Shown piece by piece: positions 1-6,722 of a DNA stretch of 7,129 nt; position 1 is the stretch's first letter; every line of letters starts with the position of its first letter. Origin of the DNA: Rhodopirellula sp. (GTDB taxonomy: Bacteria > Planctomycetota > Planctomycetia > Pirellulales > Pirellulaceae); NCBI GenBank assembly GCA_002714565.1, contig PAXU01000021.1, positions 4,358 to 11,486 on the forward strand, in the 5' to 3' direction. The translations under genes and the position numbers were made by a program. Under the pieces are notes generated by a model. It was given only the letters and a program-made list of their open reading frames with translations. It did not search any database and was not told where the DNA came from.

Positions 1-758
1 TTGCCGTTGAACTTTCCAATGTTATTGCATCAGTCGTCCCAGGTTCGTCGGCAGCGGCTAAAGGGGTTAAAGCTGGCGACTTGATGACCTCCGCTTCCTT
101 TGTGATCCTTGATGAGTTTGTCTCTGAAGTTGGAGAATCCAAAACCGTTAGTCTCGGCTCCAGTCTGAATGAAGGAACTTATTCAGACGTGGTTAGCCTT
201 ATCCATTCGGGTCTAGTTGATACCGATGCTGTCGCAATTACTGTCATGCGAGACAAACAATCTCAGGAGTTTTCTCTCAGTACCACGGATTCCAAAACAG
301 TGTTTTATCCCAAACGTGGAATCAACCTGATGATGCTTGAGCGATTTCATGCTGTAGACAGCTGGAGCGCTGCGACCGCAATGGGATGGGCACAAGTTAA
401 ATACGATATGACGCGCGTTGTGAGAACGTTGCGCATGCTACTTACGGGTAAAGCATCTGTGAAAAACCTTGGCGGTCCTGTGACCATTTTTCGCGTCGCA
501 AATAATCAGGCGAAGGATGGTTGGAGCAAGTTGCTTCTGTTCTTGTGTTTCATTAGTGCAAACCTGGCAATTCTTAACGTACTACCCATTCCGGCACTCG
601 ATGGTGGTCATTTAATGTTCCTGTCGATCGAAGCAGTTACACGAAAACCGCCTAGTGAGTATGTACAGGGTATAGCAACGATGATCGGCGTTTTGCTATT
701 GCTCGGCCTCATGGTGTTCGTGATCTTCAACGATGTCGTGCGGTGGATGGCAGGCTAA
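1..758 (+). CDS. rseP: RseP-like site-2 intramembrane zinc metalloprotease, C-terminal fragment (5' end outside window)
   Basis: This is the C-terminal 251 residues of an M50 (RseP/RasP/S2P) intramembrane protease; the frame is open from position 3, so the N-terminal HExxH helix lies off the window. Fragment residues 1-95 look like the last PDZ domain, starting with 'VIASVVPGSSAAAKGVKAGDL', the usual hydrophobic-PGSxA-GxxxGD pattern. A conserved 'LGGPVTIF' segment follows at about 156-163. The second zinc-site motif N-x-x-P-x-P-x-L-D-G-G-H is at about 192-203, with the zinc-ligand Asp encoded at 600-602, inside a hydrophobic helix. A last membrane helix covers about 224-243. Known family members cut membrane-bound anti-sigma factors or signal-peptide remnants in the inner membrane. 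The sequence between PDZ core and GGP motif is longer than in E. coli RseP, as in planctomycete homologues. The TTG at 81 is internal to the PDZ domain and is not the real start. The substrate cannot be read from the sequence. Confidence 0.9.
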   Translation, partial: AVELSNVIASVVPGSSAAAKGVKAGDLMTSASFVILDEFVSEVGESKTVSLGSSLNEGTYSDVVSLIHSGLVDTDAVAITVMRDKQSQEFSLSTTDSKTVFYPKRGINLMMLERFHAVDSWSAATAMGWAQVKYDMTRVVRTLRMLLTGKASVKNLGGPVTIFRVANNQAKDGWSKLLLFLCFISANLAILNVLPIPALDGGHLMFLSIEAVTRKPPSEYVQGIATMIGVLLLLGLMVFVIFNDVVRWMAG

Positions 759-818
759 AGCCGGTCATCGATAAATCGTTATGAAACGCACTTTTTTAAA
801 TAGTCTCTAGACAATTTC

Positions 819-1505
819 ATGGCTATTAAACTCATCTGCCTGGACTTTGTTGGAACGGTCGCAACTTTCTCTCCGGACGTGGTCACCACTTACCATGCGT
901 TTGGAAAGAAATTTGGCAGTGAACTTTCGCTCGAGCAGGTGCGTGTAAAATACGAATTGGCATTTGCACAGGCGTTTGGGCAACCGGTTGATGAACCGGT
1001 GGATCAGCAATGGTCGGTTGATGCCTGGAAACATGTTGTAAGAGGTGCCATCACAGACGTGGTCGACGCAGATGGCCCTCTCTTTGATGCATTATGGGAG
1101 CACTTCGCTAGTGTTGATGCTTGGTCATGGTGCAGGGACATCGAAAAGGTAGCCCCTTTAATCAAATCCAACGGCTATACGATGGCCGTTGCATCGAATT
1201 TCGACAGTCGGTTGGAACGACTATTGCAGGAGCCGGGACCACTTGCAGTTGCAGATTTTGTTTTTCATTCGGCCGGTTTGGGGTGGAATAAGCCCAATTT
1301 GAATTTCTTCCGGGCCATCGAAGATGCAACTGATATGCAGCCGCATGAAATCGTCATGGTTGGTGATGGGCTAACCAATGATATTGAGCCGGCGATTGAA
1401 GCGGGTTGGCAAGCCGTTTGGTGTGTTGATGAGATTCGAGATGATGTGGAGATCGGCGTACCACAGATACGCTCGCTGTCGGAACTGCTTGGTGTATTGA
1501 GTTAG
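819..1505 (+). CDS. HAD-superfamily hydrolase, REG-2/HDHD3-like
   Basis: A 228-residue soluble HAD-fold protein with all four motifs located. Motif I is 'CLDFVGTVAT' with nucleophile D9, motif II is S126 in 'VASNFDSRL', motif III is K158 in 'GWNKPN', and motif IV is 'VGDGLTND' with D183 and D188. The helical C1 cap (about 20-100) has the 'QQWSVDAWKHVV' tryptophan pattern. Together with 'SNFDSRL' and 'GW.KPN' this places it in the REG-2/HDHD3 group, whose substrates are mostly unknown. The residue two after the nucleophile, normally the acid/base Asp, is V11. Non-Asp residues here also occur in HDHD3 and in phosphonatases and dehalogenases, so classical phosphatase activity is uncertain. The start is ATG 819, since the first beta-strand 'IKLICLDF' begins at once; no clear Shine-Dalgarno is visible. 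It lies 60 bp after the rseP-like gene on the same strand and could be co-transcribed with it. The family call is firm; the function is not. Confidence 0.85.
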   Translation: MAIKLICLDFVGTVATFSPDVVTTYHAFGKKFGSELSLEQVRVKYELAFAQAFGQPVDEPVDQQWSVDAWKHVVRGAITDVVDADGPLFDALWEHFASVDAWSWCRDIEKVAPLIKSNGYTMAVASNFDSRLERLLQEPGPLAVADFVFHSAGLGWNKPNLNFFRAIEDATDMQPHEIVMVGDGLTNDIEPAIEAGWQAVWCVDEIRDDVEIGVPQIRSLSELLGVLS

Positions 1506-1655
1506 AGCCCGTGTTCGTGCGTTGCCGTCTGGCTGGGCCTGACGACGCTAGATTATTACGTGCTGGTGGCAGTGCCCTGCGGGTTCGGCTGCGCGGACAT
1601 CCGCGGTTGCGTAGACTGTAGTGTATTGCTCGTAGGGGAATCAGTCGGATTTAGC
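1506..1655. other. Convergent intergenic region, GC-rich, no gene seen
   Basis: This 150-bp gap lies between the ends of two convergent genes. Positions 1561-1620 are about two-thirds G+C, visibly richer than the flanking genes. The only structure found is a small inverted repeat, CGCGG-ACAT-CCGCG at 1592-1605, with no T-run on either strand, so it does not look like a canonical terminator. I see no coding signal and no tRNA-like fold. Confidence 0.5.
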
Positions 1656-2942
1656 TCATTTGGCTAGGCTAGCGCAAACGAGTTCTTTGTCGTTTCTTGC
1701 AAAGACGTGTTTGTTGGCAAATGCCGGGTGAGCCCAGCAGACGCCGTTGCGTTGGTTAAGCTGATCGCGCGTCGGTTCGATCAGTTTTGCACGGCTGATT
1801 TCCTCGAATCCGTCAGGACTCAGCTTTCCGATGATTAACTCGCCTCGTTCATTGAACATCCAGTAACGGTCAAAGTTCTTAACGAAGTGAATCGTGCTCC
1901 ATCGTGCTCGTGGTGTTGCTGTTTGGTCTTCCCAAACTCGTTCGCCATTCTTGGCGTCCAGACAACGTAACTCTCCGTAGCTATCAACGCCGTAAATATA
2001 TCCATCGTCGAATACCGGCGTGCTGATGATCGAATGAATACCGCGTGTCTCTCTTTCGGTCAGTCCGGTCTGTTGCCACACCTTTTCAATTGCAGGTTTG
2101 TCTTTCCCAAGCCGCAGTAACAAGCTGCCGTCATAAAACGACGTTACAAACAAGTCGTTACCGCTGATGACCGGTGTCGCAACACCAATGGGCATTCGTG
2201 ACGGTGGAAACTGGTGATTCCAAAACACCTTACCTGATTTCGGATCCACGCCGCTCACACTATCTCCCGTCCAGCAGACGACAACCGGCACGCCACCTTG
2301 ATTCACCAAGACGGGCGCCGCGTAGCATGCACGCTCTTTCAATGCTCCCCATTGGCTCTTGCCGGTATATTTGTCCAGACCAATCACACACACGTCACTG
2401 CCACCGATTTGCAGAACAATGGTGTCTTCGTGGATGATGGGTGACCCGGCGATTCCCCAGATAGGCATTTTGATTTTGTAGTCTGTGTTGAGATCTCTAT
2501 TCCATAAAACTTTTCCACTGTCTACGTCAAAGCAGTGTAGATGTCCCATCGCGCCGAGTGCATAAGCTTTGTTATTCTCGACGGTAACACTTGCTCGGGG
2601 GCCAGCGGTGTAACCAATCCTGTATTCACACGGATATGTGTAGCTCCACAATTCCTCACCAGTCTTCTCACTGACACACATCACGCGCTCCTGCTGTGGT
2701 TCGGCAATGCGATACGTTACGAAAACGCGACCATCCGAGACTGTCGGGCCGCTGTATCCCGGACCGATTGGAATGCGCCATTTGAGTTTGATTTCATCAC
2801 TTTCAAATTGATCGATCAGACCGGATTCATTCCAGTTACCATCGCGGTTTATGCCACGCCATTGCGGCCAGTCATCTGCGTGGGAGATTTCAGCTGTGAT
2901 AAGTAGAGTCAGAACAAGAGTAATTGTCAGGGTTTTGTGCAT
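1656..2942 (-). CDS. Secreted PQQ-like beta-propeller repeat protein (BamB/PQQ-dehydrogenase-type fold)
   Basis: A 428-residue exported beta-propeller protein. The start chosen is ATG at 2942: it gives a clean signal peptide (MHK, hydrophobic core TLTITLVLTLLIT, cleavage after A22 in 'ISHA') followed at once by 'DDWPQWRGINRDG', the usual mature N-terminus of planctomycete proteins of this kind. The frame stays open to 3005, but that adds an unlikely polar leader, and a promoter candidate lies inside the extension. Tryptophan-docking repeats of the form (C/G)hDxxxGxxhW recur near residues 89-99, 137-147, 188-198, 231-241 and 327-337, marking propeller blades; a weaker last blade ends the protein. 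Similar folds occur in BamB and quinoprotein dehydrogenases. No cofactor-site residues or lipobox are evident, so neither PQQ binding nor a BamB role is shown. It is probably periplasmic or secreted. It is transcribed alone, convergent with the HAD gene and divergent from rpsU. Confidence 0.85.
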   Translation of the reverse strand: MHKTLTITLVLTLLITAEISHADDWPQWRGINRDGNWNESGLIDQFESDEIKLKWRIPIGPGYSGPTVSDGRVFVTYRIAEPQQERVMCVSEKTGEELWSYTYPCEYRIGYTAGPRASVTVENNKAYALGAMGHLHCFDVDSGKVLWNRDLNTDYKIKMPIWGIAGSPIIHEDTIVLQIGGSDVCVIGLDKYTGKSQWGALKERACYAAPVLVNQGGVPVVVCWTGDSVSGVDPKSGKVFWNHQFPPSRMPIGVATPVISGNDLFVTSFYDGSLLLRLGKDKPAIEKVWQQTGLTERETRGIHSIISTPVFDDGYIYGVDSYGELRCLDAKNGERVWEDQTATPRARWSTIHFVKNFDRYWMFNERGELIIGKLSPDGFEEISRAKLIEPTRDQLNQRNGVCWAHPAFANKHVFARNDKELVCASLAK

Positions 2943-2987
2943 TTTCGGTATCGATTTGATGGAGTGAAAACAGTTTATTCCTGCATC

Positions 2988-3016
2988 ATTGTAGGGCGTT
3001 GCCAAATATGTGCAAA
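2988..3016 (-). promoter_or_regulatory. Candidate sigma70-type promoter for the beta-propeller gene
   Basis: On the minus strand, TTTGCA (plus 3011-3016) and TACAAT (plus 2988-2993) are separated by 17 bp. They match the -35 and -10 consensus at 4/6 and 5/6. Transcription would begin near 2981, leaving a leader of about 39 nt before ATG 2942. That would exclude the upstream in-frame start at 3005. The promoter is inferred from sequence only. Confidence 0.4.
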
Positions 3017-3052
3017 TAAACGTATGGAGTCGAGTTTATGCTTAATAGGGAC

Positions 3053-3082
3053 TGGTCAAACAGACGAAGAACAGGTTAGAAT
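3053..3082 (+). promoter_or_regulatory. Candidate sigma70-type promoter for rpsU
   Basis: TGGTCA (3053-3058) and TAGAAT (3077-3082) are spaced by 18 bp and match the -35 and -10 consensus at 4/6 and 5/6. Transcription would start near 3089, giving a leader of about 75 nt before the GTG start of rpsU. It is oriented away from the promoter candidate of the divergent beta-propeller gene. This is a consensus match only. Confidence 0.35.
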
Positions 3083-3103
3083 CGGCTGTTTAGCACTTAG
3101 AAT

Positions 3104-3126
3104 TCCCTGCACACAGTATACAGGGA
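3104..3126 (+). promoter_or_regulatory. Hairpin in the rpsU leader
   Basis: TCCCTG (3104-3109) and CAGGGA (3121-3126) form a perfect 6-bp stem around an 11-nt loop. Some further pairing is possible inside the loop (CAC against GTA-type pairs with mismatches). It ends about 27 nt before the rpsU ribosome binding site, so it could be part of a leader control element or simply a chance repeat. I recognise no known riboswitch or ribosomal-protein leader consensus. Confidence 0.25.
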
Positions 3127-3153
3127 TTGAGTTAACAGGTTTTAGATACGGGT

Positions 3154-3158
3154 GGGAG
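3154..3158 (+). promoter_or_regulatory. Ribosome binding site deciding the rpsU start
   Basis: GGGAG lies 5 nt before the GTG at 3164. An in-frame GTG at 3152 overlaps this motif and would add four residues (MGDT) not usual in S21. The site therefore favours 3164 as the start. It is the clearest Shine-Dalgarno sequence in the window. Confidence 0.6.
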
Positions 3159-3163
3159 ACACC

Positions 3164-3352
3164 GTGGTAAAGGTAATCGTTCGAGACAAAGAAACGATCC
3201 AGGAAGCAGTTCGACGCTTTGGCAAACTGGTAATGCGCAGCGGCCTTAAGAAGGAAATGCGACGTCGAAAGTATTACGAGAAGCCGAGTGACATCAAACG
3301 CCGAGCGAAGGTTCGTGCACAGCGTCGAGCTCTCAAGACACGAATTGGCTAG
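3164..3352 (+). CDS. rpsU: 30S ribosomal protein S21 (bS21)
   Basis: A 62-residue, strongly basic protein with the full S21 pattern. The N-terminus '[20 protein letters not shown]' is followed by the '[18 protein letters not shown]' core and a C-terminal arginine/lysine-rich helix (about residues 42-62). bS21 sits on the 30S platform near the 3' end of 16S rRNA and helps translation initiation. GTG at 3164 is chosen over the GTG at 3152 because S21 proteins normally begin MVKV-like and a GGGAG site is well placed before it. The gene stands alone here: it is not next to dnaG or rpoD as in the proteobacterial macromolecular-synthesis operon. It appears to have its own promoter, a structured leader and a terminator. 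Length and motifs are normal and complete. Confidence 0.95.
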   Translation: MVKVIVRDKETIQEAVRRFGKLVMRSGLKKEMRRRKYYEKPSDIKRRAKVRAQRRALKTRIG

Positions 3353-3367
3353 TTAGCCAAATCTTTT
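3345..3367 (+). terminator. Rho-independent-type terminator of rpsU overlapping the stop codon
   Basis: TTGGCT (3345-3350), loop AGTT and AGCCAA (3355-3360) form a perfect 6-bp stem, followed by ATCTTTT (3361-3367). The stem includes the end of the coding sequence and the TAG stop at 3350-3352. The T-run is short and interrupted, so efficiency is uncertain. The placement is nevertheless typical for ending a small single-gene transcript. Confidence 0.5.
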
Positions 3368-3371
3368 CGTG

Positions 3372-3388
3372 GCACTGAAAACCAGTGC
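3372..3388. terminator. Inverted repeat between convergent rpsU and the DUF368 gene
   Basis: GCACTG (3372-3377), loop AAAAC and CAGTGC (3383-3388) give a perfect 6-bp stem. It lies between two convergent genes, where it could help end transcription from either side. Neither strand has a T-run right after the stem, so it is not a canonical intrinsic terminator. Confidence 0.3.
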
Positions 3389-3425
3389 AACTGCGCAATA
3401 TGGAAGAAGTCTCTTGCTGCGCCAG

Positions 3426-4448
3426 TCACTCTGCCGGCTCTGTATCATGATCCGCGTCTATCTGATCCTCATCATCCGAGCGACTTGGGCTTAGTCTCTG
3501 CAATAAAATAATGCCAACGGCAGCAGCCACCGTTGAGAAAATCACAAGCGTCTCGAACCCGCCGATGTCAGGTGTGTACATTAGCTCCCAGCGAGCGGGA
3601 GGGCCGTCCCATTTTTCAACATGCTTCTGAAAAGGCCATAGCACCGGCAGGGCGCCAGCCATAATTCCACCGAGTACCGATAGACTCTTATCGCGGTGCG
3701 TGTTTAGCAAGTATTTCAAGAGGCGGCTGAATGCTACCAATCCAAGCGTGGCACCACAGGCAAACACTGCTAGCTGAGAAATAGCCGAACTTACTTCAAC
3801 TCCATCAAGAATCTGTGACGGCAAGTGCATGAAGTGGTGATAGACACCGAGGATGAGCAGTACCATGCTGCCGCTGATACCTGGTAACACCGTCGCACAA
3901 ATTGCAATCATGCCACAGAAAAACATTTCGATTGTTGATGGTACCCCGTTAACGGCCGTCACGTTGATAACAGAGTACGAACAGATTATTCCTGCTACAA
4001 CGCACACGAGTGATCCAAGCCACCGGCTTTTCGTGTCTAAGTCAATCATGTTGTAGACGATGAATATTGATCCGAGGATGAGGCCAAAAAACACAGCGTA
4101 TGTCAGCTGCATAGATGGTTGGGATGATAAGAGTCGGTGGATCAACATGGTCATCAAAATAAATCCCGCACCAACCCCAGCCAGCAAGCTAGTGAGAAAG
4201 ACGGCGTTGACATGACTGGCTGCTAGGCGAAATTGTCGTCGCTTTAGAAGTCCAAGCAATTCCAGATCAAATCGGGTAATGGACAGGATTAGCTGATCGT
4301 AGATTCCCAGAACCAATGCGATGGTACCACCGGATACACCGGGAATAACATCGGCAATTCCCATCAGGGCACCACGGCCGGAGTTCGCGGCGAATGAAGC
4401 ACTGCTGTTGATATGCAGGTGCTGAAAATTGGAATTGGTCTGACTCAT
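3426..4448 (-). CDS. popT: DUF368-family polytopic membrane protein, probable undecaprenyl phosphate translocase (PopT-type)
   Basis: A 340-residue inner-membrane protein with the two DUF368 signatures: 'MGIADVIPGVSGGT' (PGVSGGT at about 36-42) and 'CATVLPGISGS' (PGISGS at about 189-194). Their repeat in both halves suggests an internal duplication. The family 'LPVLWPF' segment lies near 267-273. About eight to ten hydrophobic segments are visible. The protein ends in an acidic tail rich in D and E. DUF368 members such as Vibrio PopT are reported to return undecaprenyl phosphate to the cytoplasmic leaflet for peptidoglycan and surface-polymer synthesis; that role is inferred here from family. 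ATG 4448 is preferred. A TTG at 4481 is in frame but has no ribosome site, while AAAGG lies 10 nt before 4448. The gene follows lpxI by 60 nt on the same strand and probably shares its transcript. The family is certain, the exact function less so. Confidence 0.85.
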   Translation of the reverse strand: MSQTNSNFQHLHINSSASFAANSGRGALMGIADVIPGVSGGTIALVLGIYDQLILSITRFDLELLGLLKRRQFRLAASHVNAVFLTSLLAGVGAGFILMTMLIHRLLSSQPSMQLTYAVFFGLILGSIFIVYNMIDLDTKSRWLGSLVCVVAGIICSYSVINVTAVNGVPSTIEMFFCGMIAICATVLPGISGSMVLLILGVYHHFMHLPSQILDGVEVSSAISQLAVFACGATLGLVAFSRLLKYLLNTHRDKSLSVLGGIMAGALPVLWPFQKHVEKWDGPPARWELMYTPDIGGFETLVIFSTVAAAVGIILLQRLSPSRSDDEDQIDADHDTEPAE

Positions 4449-4508
4449 CGCCAAAAGGCCTTTAACCGGTTGCTTCCACAACAGGAATAATACACCGTTG
4501 AGATTGAA

Positions 4509-5456
4509 TTACGCGGCGCGTGCTGTGCGGCGAGCCGTACCATCGGCAGATGCAATCACCTTGATTCCGTGTTGATCGGCAAATCGCTGCACTTCGGGTT
4601 CATCAATCAGGATTGTATTTCCCGCTTCAACAGCCAGTACGGAACCGCCGGCTTGCTTGATGGACTTAAGCGTCCCGACGCCGATAGTCGGTACATCAAA
4701 TCGACTATCCTGTTGCGGTTTTGCAACTTTGACGACTGTGAAGCCGCCTTGAGGGCATAACTTACCCGCTCGTTCAATACACTCATCGGTGCCTTCAATC
4801 GCTTCAACCGCCAGTACAGCCTGTCCTTTCACAACCACGGTTTGCCCGACGTCCAGGCGCCCCATTTCCTTCGCGAGTTGCCAGCCAAACTCGATATCAA
4901 GCCGCTGAGACTTAGAGAGGCTGCCACCTGCTCGAAACTCATCCTTGATGAGCAGTTCAGGTGCAAAATGCGTTGCCGGGGCAAAGGTGATGCCGTTCTT
5001 TTCAAAGGTAGTAACGACGGCACTCAGCAGCGTATCATCACGTTTGTCTTTGGATTTCGAAACGAAATGTGGAAAGAACGTCTTAAGTCCTTCGAAGTCC
5101 GGCAGGTGTTTAAGGAAGGCTAGCTTATTGAACAACCGGATTTTATGCACCTTGCCTGCCATTGTTGCATGTGTCACACCATGCCGTTTGAAGAAACGTA
5201 TCGCACTTCCAATTTTGGCCAACCCAAGTTCCTGATACTCATCACACAATTCCCGCATTAACGGATCAACGTGGTGCTTAATTCCCTGTCCAACAACTTT
5301 GTAACCAAGGCTGCGAACACTTCTGGCTACCACGATTGGAAAGTCACCCCAGCCAGCGATGATGCCGATGGACTCTGTGTCCAATCGTGCACTGGTGGTT
5401 AGTGCAGGCATGGCCCCGGATGCCGCGACGTTAGATTGTCTTGGATCATCAGACAT
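4509..5456 (-). CDS. lpxI: UDP-2,3-diacylglucosamine pyrophosphatase LpxI (DUF1009)
   Basis: A 315-residue cytoplasmic enzyme of the LpxI family, which hydrolyses UDP-2,3-diacylglucosamine to 2,3-diacylglucosamine 1-phosphate (lipid X) and UMP, replacing LpxH. Visible family motifs are 'IGIIAGWGDFP' (30-40), 'KDKRDDTLL' (136-144), 'VVVKGQAVLAVEAIEGTD' (207-224) and 'RFDVPTIGVGT' (252-262). D254 in the last motif probably corresponds to the functionally important D225 of Caulobacter LpxI, allowing for about 29 extra residues at the N-terminus here. That polar extension before the first beta-strand is longer than usual. ATG 5456 has GGGA 5 nt upstream and lies 29 nt after lpxD, so it is kept, though a downstream start (M16) cannot be excluded. 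The C-terminus ends in a basic, alanine-rich tail. The gene lies between lpxD and the DUF368 gene in an apparent operon. Confidence 0.93.
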   Translation of the reverse strand: MSDDPRQSNVAASGAMPALTTSARLDTESIGIIAGWGDFPIVVARSVRSLGYKVVGQGIKHHVDPLMRELCDEYQELGLAKIGSAIRFFKRHGVTHATMAGKVHKIRLFNKLAFLKHLPDFEGLKTFFPHFVSKSKDKRDDTLLSAVVTTFEKNGITFAPATHFAPELLIKDEFRAGGSLSKSQRLDIEFGWQLAKEMGRLDVGQTVVVKGQAVLAVEAIEGTDECIERAGKLCPQGGFTVVKVAKPQQDSRFDVPTIGVGTLKSIKQAGGSVLAVEAGNTILIDEPEVQRFADQHGIKVIASADGTARRTARAA

Positions 5457-5485
5457 AGTATTCCCGGCAGTAGTAATTGGTTCGG

Positions 5486-6580
5486 CTAAGCAGCATCCTG
5501 AGACGCCGATGGAGGGTCGTTTTGTTCGACATTGCCGAGAAAGTTATTTAGCTGTTCAAGCTGTTTGCCATATTCTTTGAGTTGTTTACGCATCTCCGGA
5601 AGTTTTTGCATGTGTACATAGAGAGCCATCTGTTTCTTGATAGGAAAACACGGGCTGCCCATGAATGTCGCCGGACCCTCGAGGTTTGAAAGAACGCCGG
5701 ATTGAGCACCCAGGGTCACATGATCCCCGATGTCAACATGGTCCTTGATTCCTGCCTGCCCCCCCATGACGACATAGTCACCCGTGGTGGATGAGCCGGC
5801 GATGCCAACCTGAGCACAAATGATATTGTGTTTACCGATCTGGCAATTGTGGCCGATCATGACCTGGTTATCGATCTTCGTACCTTCACCGATAACCGTT
5901 GAATCCCACGTGCCACGGTCAATGGTTGTGCCAGCGCCAATTTCCACATCATCATGAAGGACGACGTTTCCAAGTTGGTGGCTGAGAATGTGCCTGCCAT
6001 CTACGGTGTCATAACCGAATCCATTTGCACCAAGTACTGCATTGGCGTGAACGATTACACGGTTACCGATGATGGTGTTTGGGTAAATCACCGTGCCCGG
6101 ATATATGGTCGTGTCCTCGCCAATCGTTGATTCATCTAAAACGGTAACGCCACTATGAATCACAGTGCCCGGGCCGATGGTCACGTTTTCACCGATGGTA
6201 GCACCGGCTCGAATAATGCAGTCGTCATCTAAGCTAGCTGTTTCGGCAACATTTGCTTGTGATCTTTGATCTGCAAGCACGTTTGAATTGGAACGGAATT
6301 CGCTGACAATGCGTCCGAATGCATCTTTGGGGTTTTTCACCACGATGCTTGGTATCTCTATGTCAGGTATATCAGCTGTTGTGACAACCGCTGAAGCTTC
6401 GGTGTTGTGCAATTCGTCTACGAGGTGCTTTGCAGTGCAAATGGTAATCGTGCCGGCATTTGCTCGGCGGATGGTCACTGCATCATGGATGTAAGTATTT
6501 GGATCACCCGTGATTTGACCCTGGACTAATTCTGCGAGTTGTTGCAGACTTCGACCTTTCACGACAGGATTCCCTTCCAT
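5486..6580 (-). CDS. lpxD: UDP-3-O-acylglucosamine N-acyltransferase LpxD
   Basis: A 364-residue LpxD, the third lipid A enzyme, which transfers a hydroxyacyl chain from acyl-ACP to the 2-amine of UDP-3-O-acylglucosamine. Residues 8-100 form the N-terminal uridine-binding domain, ending in '[19 protein letters not shown]'. Hexapeptide repeats of the left-handed beta-helix run from about 106 to 300. Diagnostic motifs are '[15 protein letters not shown]' (183-197), '[18 protein letters not shown]' (214-231) and '[14 protein letters not shown]' (236-249), where H244 matches the catalytic His239 of E. coli LpxD. The C-terminal helix (about 313-347) should take part in the trimer and ACP binding. 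The length is slightly above E. coli LpxD because of a polar tail. ATG 6580 is used; AGGA lies close upstream. It is the first gene of the minus-strand cluster with lpxI. lpxA, lpxB and lpxC are not in the window. Confidence 0.95.
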   Translation of the reverse strand: MEGNPVVKGRSLQQLAELVQGQITGDPNTYIHDAVTIRRANAGTITICTAKHLVDELHNTEASAVVTTADIPDIEIPSIVVKNPKDAFGRIVSEFRSNSNVLADQRSQANVAETASLDDDCIIRAGATIGENVTIGPGTVIHSGVTVLDESTIGEDTTIYPGTVIYPNTIIGNRVIVHANAVLGANGFGYDTVDGRHILSHQLGNVVLHDDVEIGAGTTIDRGTWDSTVIGEGTKIDNQVMIGHNCQIGKHNIICAQVGIAGSSTTGDYVVMGGQAGIKDHVDIGDHVTLGAQSGVLSNLEGPATFMGSPCFPIKKQMALYVHMQKLPEMRKQLKEYGKQLEQLNNFLGNVEQNDPPSASQDAA

Positions 6581-6599
6581 TATTCCTAAGTGCTAAATC

Positions 6600-6617
6600 A
6601 TGCCCATCCTTGGGCAT
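6600..6617 (-). promoter_or_regulatory. Hairpin in the lpxD leader with AGGA loop
   Basis: ATGCCCA (6600-6606) and TGGGCAT (6611-6617) form a perfect 7-bp stem with a 4-nt loop. On the minus strand the loop reads AGGA. It sits 19 nt upstream of the lpxD ATG and has no T-run after it, so it looks more like a leader structure than a terminator. Any regulatory role is inference. Confidence 0.35.
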
Positions 6618-6652
6618 CGGCATATCGGACTGTTGTTAAAACGTGCGCGAGT

Positions 6653-6682
6653 ATGGTACTACAAATCGCGTGTTTTACTCAA
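6653..6682 (-). promoter_or_regulatory. Candidate promoter for the lpxD-lpxI-DUF368 cluster
   Basis: On the minus strand, TTGAGT (plus 6677-6682) and TACCAT (plus 6653-6658) are spaced by 18 bp, each matching consensus at 4/6. It lies in the only sizeable gap upstream of lpxD. The match is weak, and the cluster could instead be read through from the membrane protein gene upstream. Confidence 0.2.
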
Positions 6683-6722
6683 TAGCTAGTGCGTTAAGTC
6701 ATGAGTACCGTGGCATGAGCCG

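Noticed and set aside
1592..1605. CGCGG-ACAT-CCGCG hairpin as a terminator for the convergent genes
   Set aside because: The stem is only 5 bp and neither strand has a following T-run.
2541..2906. Plus-strand open frame of 121 codons
   Set aside because: It lies wholly antisense to the beta-propeller gene, whose repeats and signal peptide are convincing. The translated product shows no recognisable domain.
2943..3005. Upstream in-frame start extending the beta-propeller protein by 21 residues
   Set aside because: It would bury the signal peptide behind a polar leader, and the best promoter candidate lies inside the extension.
4842..5235. Two overlapping plus-strand open frames of 93 and 96 codons
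   Set aside because: Both are antisense to lpxI within its conserved motifs, and their products look like random cysteine/lysine-rich sequence.
6580..6617. Short open frames starting in the lpxD leader hairpin, such as a four-codon ATG-GGC-ATG-ATT
   Set aside because: They have no properly spaced ribosome binding site, and the longer one is out of frame with lpxD. They are easily due to chance.
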